A stretch of 64,000 nt of DNA from positions 23,595,118-23,659,117 of the forward strand of contig NC_029521.1 in NCBI RefSeq assembly GCF_001577835.2, given 5' to 3'. The notes beneath the pieces were generated by a model. It had not been told where the DNA came from, did not search any database, and saw only the letters and a list, made by a program, of their open reading frames with translations. Positions 55,141 through 64,000 of the stretch are shown one piece after another; positions within the stretch are counted from its first letter, which is position 1, and the number at the start of each line of letters is the position of its first letter. The translations under genes were made by a program, and so were the position numbers. The stretch is from Coturnix japonica. Lineage: Eukaryota; Chordata; Aves; Galliformes; Phasianidae.

Positions 55141-58100
55141 CTTGGTCACGGTTAGGCTAAAAAAGTGCATAAATAGGCTGAGCTTATGCGCGGTGTAATC
55201 CGAATCAGTGCTTTCTCTGCCTGCTGTGAGGGTAGTTGAGGGTGTGTTGACTCGCATTGAAGGAAATCGGTGCTGAACGTGCTTCAAGGTGTTTGTCACC
55301 CGCTGCTGTACTCACGGCTGTATGCATGACGTATCCCTGCTGGCATGTCTGTGAGTGTGAAGGAGAGGGCTAGAAATAAGATTCCAACCCAGCAGCTGAA
55401 TTTAACGCATGTGAATCGCTGCTCTGATGTGGTGCTCCTGAATGAGGCAGAGGGAAGCTGAAATTGGGTTCTTCTTCCTCATGTAGCTCACCTCAATGAA
55501 ACCTCTGTATCCGGTTCACTGCCTCTGTTTCCTGCTCAATTTTCCCCAAGTTTTAGGATGCTCAGACTGTGGGACTGGGTGTCATACAAACAGGGTGTCC
55601 AAGGACACGTGCTAATGAGATGCTATGTGACTCAAGGACCAAAGCGTAACGTTTTTAGGGTGGTGAAGTGAAGAAGTAAATTCTCTAAAGAGAATTTGAG
55701 TCAAGTGGATGACTAACACGTATAATCTCAGCGCATTACTAAGTCAATGGTCCATAATGCATTTTAAGTGAATGAATGGGGATTTACATAGAATCATGGA
55801 ATCACCAAGATTGGAAAAGATCTACACCATCATCCAGTCCAACCGTCCACATGTCAACAACAATTCTTATTAAACCATATCCACGTTTCAGTAAACATCT
55901 GTTTGATTCTTGAATCATAGAATCAAAAAATACCCTGAGTTGGAAGGGATACACAAGGATCATCAAATCCTGCCTCCATACAGTGCCGTGTAAAAATCAT
56001 TCCGTGTGTCTGACAGCATTGTTTGGATGCTTCTTGAACTTTGGTTCTGGGAAGTTATATCTAATTCTGTGACAAGAAATTAGAAGGTCTTCTGATAAAT
56101 TGGCGTTTCAGTGACCAGTCAAAGGCAGGGCTAAAGGAGGGGAAGCTTTTCCTCCTCATTGACTTAGCAAACAAAAAAAGACATCGGGGCATAATTCACT
56201 CACAATCTGCAGGTACTTATGAGGTCTTATTCCTGTGATTGAGATCTAGAACTAAAGTAACTATGTTACCTGGAACCAATATGTAACATACAAATAGCCT
56301 CTGCAGCTATCTACTGAAGAGACACAGTTAATTCTTCACTATTGTGGTGTACCTAATCTAGGCAGCATTTCTTTTTCCCCTGCTTCAAAAAGAGCCGTTC
56401 ATGCTTAAGCAGAGTAAGCATAAGGAGACTCCTGTGAGTACAGGAAGACATCATAGATACAGCAGTGCCTTCTGTTTTGAAAATTGGTAGTGCTTCAAAG
56501 ACAGCTTGTTGAAGAGGAACATAGATTTAATTTCCTAACTCTGTAGATTATAGAAGTAATCAGTATTGTTTTCTTAGTTGGAAGAATATTTTATTCTTAG
56601 CAGTAGTTGGTTTCCATAATTCTCTCTTCAAAGTCAGCCACCTTATATGCTCTAGGGAGGCTTTGGAGCTTAAATATCAAATTAATAAGGAGCATTGTCT
56701 TCACTGGTGACATAGCTTAGAAGCAACAGGCTTTGAAATCATAATTATTTAAGCGGCCATTAGAAACGTGGTGGATTTTTTGTTGTTGATTTGTTTGTGA
56801 TTGTTTTTTTTTCTTCAGAATTTACTGTCCTATCAGAGGAGAAGGAATGCATCTTCCCTGTGGGATCAATAGTTTGGTATTAAGCTGAATGGCCTCAAAA
56901 TAATACAACAGCTAATTTATTATTTTAAGAACTGGCTTTTTTGTGGTAGCATTTGAGGCTAGCCTCATGTATCTTGGACTGGCTTGCTTTATAGCTCCTT
57001 CTTGCACTGTACATTTGAGGATAGAGTGCCTTAGTTTTCGGAATGTCTGTCTTTTTTCATCAAAATATTTACTTATGACTTTAAACCAAATTGCAGTCTT
57101 AGCTAGTAGAGGCATTTTACCACCTGGGTATGTGAAAAAACATCTCTGACTATGCTGAACACATTAAGTAGAAATATTTTAAATGCACATTTTCCCCTTG
57201 TTTCTTACTAGGAATATTTGCAAGATCAAAACTTCTTCATCACCAGAAGTTCCAGTTAGTTCTTGTGGAGATGGCTTGGAGAGCCACAGAAAGAGGAGTA
57301 TGATTCAAGGTGGGAGGGGGACGTGAGGAGAGATGCTCGTGAGGGGACATTTTTCAGCAGCAATGATTTGAGAGAGATTGCTGATGGTCTTCTTCCTCCA
57401 CGCAGGAAGAAGCAGGATGAGAAGTGTAAGGACTTGTGCTACTCCTGAATAATACAGAGAGATCTCCTGAAGTCTAGTGACAGAATTATTTCTTCCTTCT
57501 TCCCGAGACGGACCTGCTCTAAGCTTCATGTGCAGTTGGAGAAATACTGGTTAACTGTTTTGTTAATATTCCTGCGTTCAGTGTTGACAGGACTTGATGT
57601 TGTCATATATTCTAGAAGGATAATGGTTCAACAAACAATCCTTTTGTCACAGAGGCATAAATAGTTCTGCAAGAAATGTAACAAAGACGCTCTGACACTG
57701 CAGGAACAATAAGCAGCAGGGACAGTAGAATGTCTGAGAAAGAAATATCTTCTGTTGAGCCAAGCACCACCTGGAGAATTACAGAAAATGTTTTAAATTG
57801 AGAAGTGGCTTTTAAGTAGATTTTCTGTGATGCTGCTGCAGGTCTTTGGAGAATGAAGATCATTGACTGATGTCTTTTATTAATGTTCCTCAGTGTTGTC
57901 GAGAAACATCTGTCTTGTGGTTTGACCAAACATTTATATCAATTTTAATTGCTTGATCTGAAAGAAAATGTTCTCAGTACAAATTGGGTTATTTAGCCTT
58001 TTTCCAGCTTGGTAGCCTCTGTGTGGTGATGTTTTTTGATTGGAGGGCTGATACGTGATAGCTGCATCTTCTACTGAGCAGTCAAAGCACTGTATGTCAG

Positions 58101-61100
58101 GTTTAACTCAAGAAAGTTCTACCATTAATTTTCTGTTGTATCCCTGTAATGGAGTTTGCCGTTTTCATTTTGTGTCTGGCTCTTTATGCTTTGCCTCTGG
58201 AGACCACTCTTAAAGCTCAAAGAGAAAGAAGAATCCATGTGTTCTTCTATTTGTCTTTACCGTTAGACAGTACATTCTGGCAAAGTGGTATCACATAAAC
58301 CACCTCAGCCGTGAAGGCTGGAAGTGATGTGCAAACTGAAGTTCTTTGTCACATAGTTTCTTCCTCAGTATGTACTGATAAATAAAAAGAAGCAATTCCA
58401 CAAGCAATGAAACTTCCTTCGTTGTAAGTTTGTATCAGAGATCTGCCTTTATGTCACAGTGCCTAATGCAAGGGCAAAACTGAAAGAACAGAGGAAAATG
58501 TAGTAAAAGCTGGTCTCATTTACAAAAGCGGTACAACCTTGTGTATACATACAGGATTCTTTGCGATCTTTACTCAGATTCCTTACTTTTATTCCCATTC
58601 TTTATACTTATACTTATGTGACCAGTTAAGTTATACAAGCCAAGTGCAGCGTTTTCTTTACACCATTCTGTCTGGCAGCACAGGAACAATAATGACATTG
58701 TAAATTTAGATATCTTTGGTATAACATTGCTTTTCATTTTTTTCTGGAGGATATTACTGGTTCTGAATTAAAAGTTATGTATATAAAGAAAAAAAACACC
58801 TCAGTATTTTATAAAGTAGAAGTTTTATGTGAAGTATATCAAATAAGCAGGTTGGGAAGTACTATAACAAAGCAGGGTGATGCACCAGTAACAATCTTTA
58901 ATTGGATCACAGCTTGTTTGTCCTGATCTGCTAGATCTGCAGCAAGCTTCCCTTACTCTGAGCTCATCTTCATGCTGTCTCTGAGCACGTCTTCTAGTGG
59001 ATGTCGTGTCCTCCCTTTCTGTGGGCATTCTGACTGTGGAAAAACAGCAGCTGTTTCTTAAGCATAAGCATGGCATTAAGACTGAAACTATGTGAATGAA
59101 TCCAGCCGTAGCATTTCATGCTTCTTTTGCAGGCATCAGCAACAGGCCTAGATGTATTGGCAGTCCTAGGTGGAAGAGCTGCTTAAATACCTACAGAGTA
59201 GATGCAGATGATAGTATTATGCATTTGGAGGAACTGAAGAAAGAGCAGGATGTTGTTATAGTTCTGGAGTGACTGATGAAGGCTTTGTTACACTGTTTGT
59301 GTGCCAGCAAAGGAAGACATCACCACTGTCCAATCAGAAGCTTAACACTAAAATTGCACTGATAGCAGTTGAGTCGGCATGGGAATTTGTATTTTTATAT
59401 ACAATAAATCATCTGGTGAATATAAATGACTGTACTGGGCTTTAATGAGCTTAGCATTAGGGTAACTGAGTATTCAGTGAAATGATAGGTAGCTCATGTA
59501 AGCATACATGGAATTTGAACAGCACAGAATATCTTCAAAATAATAGTACTCCCTCCCCTCCCCCCCAAAATTTAGGAATATAAAGTTGTTTAATGTATAT
59601 AAAAACTGTAATCCAGTAAAACGCAATGATGTAATGAAATTGCTATATTACGTTTATTTTCTGCTGCTATATTTGCAATTTTGTGTCAGCTTCAATAAAA
59701 TGGTGTCATGTATTTTGTCTCTTATGTTGTCTTTTTCTTGGTTCAATGGCATCTTGCCTGCTTTCAAGTGAATGGAGGAACTGGTATTTTGGGAAGCTGA
59801 GTGGGAGATTTGAAATGTATGGACAAGGAAGCAGATTCTCTTTTGGATTTAGTTATGTTCAGAAGATAAATGTCTAGCTATTAATTTTACTGAGTTCAGT
59901 GCTGCCATGAGAATCTGGTGGGAAATTTATGAAAGACATTGTTAGAAGAGAATGTAAAGTGCTGCACAGAAATGAACATCTTCCTCACCTTCTGCCATAG
60001 TAGCATCTGCCAGACATGGCAGTGTGAATTCAAGATTGCCAAGGAAGATGGTCATTTTCCATGGCTTCAGGTTTGTAGAGTGGATAACTTAATGAAATTC
60101 TCGGCTTCTTTCAAGGGTAAGGGGGAATGAGCTCTAACATTTAATTTTTAAAAGGATTCAAGTGCTTCCTTCTCACTTCCATCACTGGTGTAGTTTTCAT
60201 TACTCAGGGGGTATCAGTGTTTGACAATATTTTGTTTGAGGCATTCTGTTTAGTTCTTAATGCTACAACATACAAACACCTTGATTTGCTCATATGGGGT
60301 ATGATAAAGTCAACATGGAGCTCATAGCAAGCCTCATTGTCACTGGGCTGCGTGTTTATCCAGTCCTGTCTTGGGAGCCTTTGCTAACGTTCCAACTGGC
60401 TCTTGAGAACTTGAGCTTCCTTGAGAGGAATTCTCCCTTAGTTAAGGACTTCAGATAATAGTCTCAATTTTGGACTGGAAATGAGTTGCCCACTTACTCC
60501 ACAATAGCGTAGCAGCTTCTTGGATGATAACCCAGAGCATATGCTCTGTTCTTGAGAAGCTACCACACAGAATTGCGAATCCTCAGAAGATAGTTTTTCT
60601 AGTCCATACCATGCCCATTATTTGCAAAGATCTCTGCACTGTGTTTTAGGTGGAAAGGTGATCCTGAACCTGATCCTCTCTGCAGGCAGTGCTACAGTGT
60701 ATGTTACTGAAGAAGGATAGACCATGATTTTACCCTCAGTGAGTGCGTATTATACTGGGTAAATGGGAGAATTAAAAGAGATGATAGAGACTAGTTCTGG
60801 TGGAGATGAAGATGAATAGGCCCATGCAAATGTAATGCAGTGTGTTTGTAACACTAATGAGAAGACTCAGCTGAAATTCAACTTGCTTACACTGGGATTG
60901 CTCTGTCAAAATCTCTGTAGCAAAATAGTCCTTTCAGGACTAGTTCCATTGTTTTTAAGGAAGGCTTTTTTAAGGGCACATGTTGCTTTATGTATCAAGA
61001 CACAATTCTGTGAAGACATGTTGCTGTATGTCAAGACTGCTGTTACTGATTACTGCCTTGGCATCCCCTGATCCTGCCTTATTGCTTGATACAACTTATA

Positions 61101-61751
61101 ACAGACTATAGTATTTTTTTTTAATTTTCAACTTTTATTACTTAGTTATGTTTTTACTGCTGCTGTAAGGTGGTCTTTTTTGTGATTCTCGTGACATTTC
61201 ATTTTTTTCCTGTTGAAGCAAAAGGACCAGGGTTTTTGGCTCAGCATAAGGAGGAGAGTAATAGAGACCTCATTAATCTTCAGTTCCTGAACTCACTGTA
61301 ATTAGAGTGCTTTTCTCCAACTTATGTGTTTCTAATAAATAGATTAAGTCTTTAAACCATATTTATCCATTTGTCTCAAATATATGCTTTTTCACATGAA
61401 TTTGTACACACCCAGCATGTACCTGTTAAGGCAGAACTCATACACCTGGAGCAAAGTTAGCTACTTTTAGAACTAGCAAACACTGGACAAAAAATAGCAG
61501 AAAACTCCAAGCATTCTCCATCTCTTTTTCTCTCTCTGTTTTTAAATTTGCAAACGTGGCTATTGTAGTATTTGTTTATGTCACACAGTGAGTCCCTTGA
61601 GTAAGTTCTAACTTGCAAGCTTATTTTGAAATAGTGTATATTTTTCATGGCAGGACCACAATTATACTGATATCTTCACAATTGTTTTCCAGATGAGAAG
61701 AAGCAGATGGTTGCAAATATTGAGAAGCAGCTTGAAGAAGCAAGGGAACTG
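54970..61751 (+). CDS. VTI1A: VTI1A SNARE, first two coding exons (partial)
   Basis: VTI1A is a Qb-SNARE of trans-Golgi and endosomal membrane fusion. Exon 1 (54,970-55,063) reads MSSDFESYEQDFAVLTADIT and then GRIGRVPKLLG, with a GTGAGC donor one base into a codon. Exon 2 (61,693-61,751) reads DEKKQMVANIEKQLEEAREL, with a GTATGT donor in phase 0. Both match the start of human VTI1A (MSSDFEGYEQDFAVLTAEIT, DEKKQMVANVEKQLEEAREL), the N-terminal helical domain. The rest, including the SNARE motif and membrane anchor, lies right of the window. Intron 1 (6.6 kb) contains two CR1 remnants and otherwise nothing recognised. No further exon was found to 64,000. Confidence 0.95.
55791..55905 (-). mobile_element. 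CR1 LINE 3' remnant in VTI1A intron 1
   Basis: The + strand text acatagaatcatggaatcac, gattggaaaagatct and atccagtccaaccgtccaca is the antisense CR1 terminus, diverged. It is immediately followed by a second CR1 piece in the same orientation. Confidence 0.75.
55912..56050 (-). mobile_element. CR1 LINE 3' remnant, second subfamily
   Basis: The + strand text tgaatcatagaatcaaaaaa, gagttggaagggatacacaa and gtctgacagcattgtttgga matches the antisense of the CR1 type also seen at 17,738 and 63,530. It is moderately diverged. Confidence 0.75.
56060..61690 (+). other. VTI1A intron 1 body, nothing recognised
   Basis: About 5.6 kb of AT-rich intron. Acceptor-like sites near 57,212 and 59,133 are not followed by recognisable coding sequence. 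Open frames are short and without motifs. Confidence 0.5.
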
Positions 61752-63525
61752 GTATGTTATGGCTTTTTGGATGCTAACTGTTAATTGCTGGGGCATACTG
61801 GTATCATTAGTGGTAACATAAAACTCACATGGTTCCCTGAAAGTTCTTAATAGTAGTATAATAGAATATGAAATATTTGAGAGTATAAAATACTCAAGAG
61901 GAGTTTATAAGGAAGTGAATCCTGTGTTAAGTGATTTAAGGCTGGTATGATGGTTTGATGTCGAAGACTAAAGGTAGTTTGAGGTACTGAGAAGTGCATA
62001 TATACTAACTGAGCATTAGTTAGTGGTCCACACTGATGGAAGGAAACAATACATGCTGAGCATCTCTGGCTTTTTCTGTTTTGTTTCCACTACAGTTTGT
62101 CTTGTACTCCAAGTGCATGGAGTGTAAAAATAAAGTTTTGTAGCTGTGGAGTATCTGAGCAAAGGTGTAGCTGTCAATTGATTTGATTGACTTTTTTCCA
62201 CATACCCGTAATTCTTTGCCTGAAGCTGTTTTTGCTTATTGTTTGCAAATGTAACTCATTTGGTCTATCTGATGTCAGAAATATAATCTGATTTTTGGGA
62301 TAAGGAAATGAAGTTAGTTCCACTAGAGTGAAAGTTCTTCAAGTTGAGCACCTTGAGTCAATGATATGATTAGTAACTAAGTGGTGATATTGAAAATCAC
62401 TTTCTAAAGTTTACGGCATAGAAAGAAAAAGGTTTTTAATGTATTGATGTACCTTGTGCTTTTAGTGTAAGGGCTGAATTAGTTTTGTAGGCAGAGCATT
62501 CAAGTAGGACCCAGGAAAGATGAATCTCCGCTGCAGGCTTACTTGATGAGGTGACAAAATACCTAACCTCTCTCATTCAATATTCTCAGTGAGAAATACA
62601 GTAAAACTGCTGTCCATGTCATGAGGTTGTTCTGAGGATATATTAAGGCTTTTGGGGTGCTTTCATTTTCAGAAAGCTGAAGGAAAATAAGAATGTAGAA
62701 GTGCTTTTCATCTCCTTTTCACTGTGTCTTGACATGGTAAAAAAGACATAGCGCTACAGGGAAATTGCAGCATGGGTGTTATGTTGAAAAATCATTCAAA
62801 TTTGGTTCTCTAATCAAAGCAAGATTGGAAGGAACAAAAATTGAGTTAATGGTTCATTACTTTTCCTCATATGTCAGAAGAAGTTCATCTACATTTGTAT
62901 TTATTATGAGAGTAAAAACGAAATCTTTATATCTGCATTTTCATCCTAACGATGATCTTGATTTCATATACTGACTTTTCTTTCACGCTTTTGTTTTAGA
63001 TCTTGTTGCTAATGCTGCTAGACAGGTGCTTAATTCAATTATTGGCTTTAAGTAATTACCTTAGATGTTTGTGATTAATGTCAAGGCTTGGGTTTAAAAT
63101 CAATTTGAACAAACCTGATAATAACAGAACTGATTAAAAAGATCCTCTTTTAAATGAAAGGCTATGCTAGAAAACCAAAACAATCCTAATTCTTTGTCAC
63201 TGATAGTTTTTGTACAACGGTTTGTTTTTCCTCTTGTCTGATTAAAGCTTGGCTTACTTTGTTTTGGTTTATTTCCTAATTGGTTAGGAAATAACTCTCT
63301 TATGTATTATAAATATTATTGTAGAGATATTTTATTTACACTGACTAACCACTGATTGTTTTAAAACAGTCTGCTTTGTTTGGGTAGCATCAGTGGTGTA
63401 ATTGATTTGATCTGTCTGCAGAACTGACACCGAAATGTTACTCCCGGGCTGACTTGTAAAGCTGTAGCTGCTGAGTAGGAGGTTTCTGGAGAGAAATCCT
63501 GTCATTCCTGCATCCCATGCAGAGT
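61752..63525 (+). other. VTI1A intron 2 (start), nothing recognised
   Basis: Intronic sequence after VTI1A exon 2. A short acceptor/donor-bounded segment at 63,001-63,026 does not encode the expected continuation of VTI1A. No repeats were seen until the CR1 at 63.53 kb. Confidence 0.5.
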
Positions 63526-63529
63526 GTCA

Positions 63530-63985
63530 CAGAACTGTAGATTATGCTGTTTGGAAGTGACTCAGAAGGATTGAGTCTGACCCCTGACTTGACACAGGAC
63601 CATCCAAAAATCCAAACTGTGTCTAAGAGCATTGTCCAAGTACTTATTGAGCTCCAGCAGCTCAGTGCCTTTCCTTCTGCCCTTGGCGGCCTTTTCCATG
63701 CCCACTGTCCTCTGGTGCAGAACCTTTCCCTAACCCCTGACCCTACCCAGACACTGCTCCATGCCATTACCTCAGGACCTGATGCTTTCCCCAGAGAGCA
63801 GAGTTCAGCGCTGCCCCTGCACTCCCTGTGAGGAGCTGTTGACTGCCATGAGGATTCCCCTCAGCTTCTCTGCTCTGGGCTGAGCAAACCCAGGGACCTC
63901 AGTACCCCTCACACCTCCTGCCCTCCACATCCTTCCCCATCTTCATAGCCTTTGTTTGGTTGCTCTCTAATAGTTATCTATATAT
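63530..63985 (-). mobile_element. CR1 LINE 3' fragment near right edge
   Basis: A long antisense CR1 piece: ctcagtgcctttccttctgc, ctccatgccattacctcagg, cagcgctgcccctgcactcc and aacccagggacctcagta are blocks of this CR1 3' type. A TSD was not identified. It lies in VTI1A intron 2. Confidence 0.85.
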
Positions 63986-64000
63986 TCTAGCAGACAAAAC

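Noticed and set aside
54266-55155. Long + strand open frames across the CpG island (249 and 169 codons)
   Set aside because: Arg/Pro/Gly-rich composition typical of out-of-frame GC-rich DNA. They overlap real ZDHHC6 and VTI1A exons in other frames.
63001-63026. Short segment with AG and GT borders as a third VTI1A exon
   Set aside because: It would encode ILLLMLLDR, unrelated to the expected LEQMDLEVREIPPQ continuation; likely chance splice-like sites.

Overview
The window is vertebrate nuclear DNA, almost certainly from a bird. It has intron-split genes with GT-AG junctions, a CpG-rich divergent promoter, and many CR1 LINE pieces ending in the avian-type 3' signature attctatgattctat. The gene order TECTB, ACSL5, ZDHHC6, VTI1A is the conserved amniote order (human 10q25). 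A galliform such as chicken fits, but the species cannot be proven from the window. No operon, CRISPR, tRNA, rRNA or retroviral element was recognised.

Layout: (1) 440-3367, + strand: the last six coding exons of TECTB, a tectorial-membrane ZP-domain protein of the inner ear; its 5' part lies left of the window. (2) About 3.5-31 kb: a 27-kb gene-poor gap. Human carries the GUCY2G guanylate-cyclase locus here on the minus strand. Three short, decayed minus-strand pieces at 5.75, 4.78 and 4.0 kb look like successive segments of a receptor guanylate-cyclase catalytic domain in the right order. The gap also holds CR1 pieces, a tandem 15-mer, an A26 tract, a pair of diverged ~150-bp repeats and a TATA-driven first-exon candidate at 12.34-12.44 kb. 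(3) 31.0-41.8 kb, + strand: ACSL5, with 19 clean coding exons (631 codons plus stop). The exon before them has no ATG and appears frame-shifted relative to the ancestral membrane-anchor reading. (4) 45.2-54.6 kb, - strand: complete ZDHHC6 (10 exons, 406 aa), tail-to-tail with ACSL5. (5) 54.6-54.97 kb: a 362-bp CpG-rich divergent promoter shared by ZDHHC6 and VTI1A. (6) 54,970 to the right edge, + strand: the first two exons of VTI1A; the gene continues beyond the window.

The genes do not form one pathway. TECTB is an extracellular matrix protein of hearing. ACSL5 makes long-chain acyl-CoA, the general donor class used by acyltransferases such as the ER palmitoyltransferase ZDHHC6. VTI1A is a Golgi/endosome SNARE. 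All coordinates and reading frames were worked out by hand from splice junctions and recalled family sequences. Splice sites in the gene cores are well supported; the ACSL5 5' end, the guanylate-cyclase remnants and the distal first exon are hypotheses.
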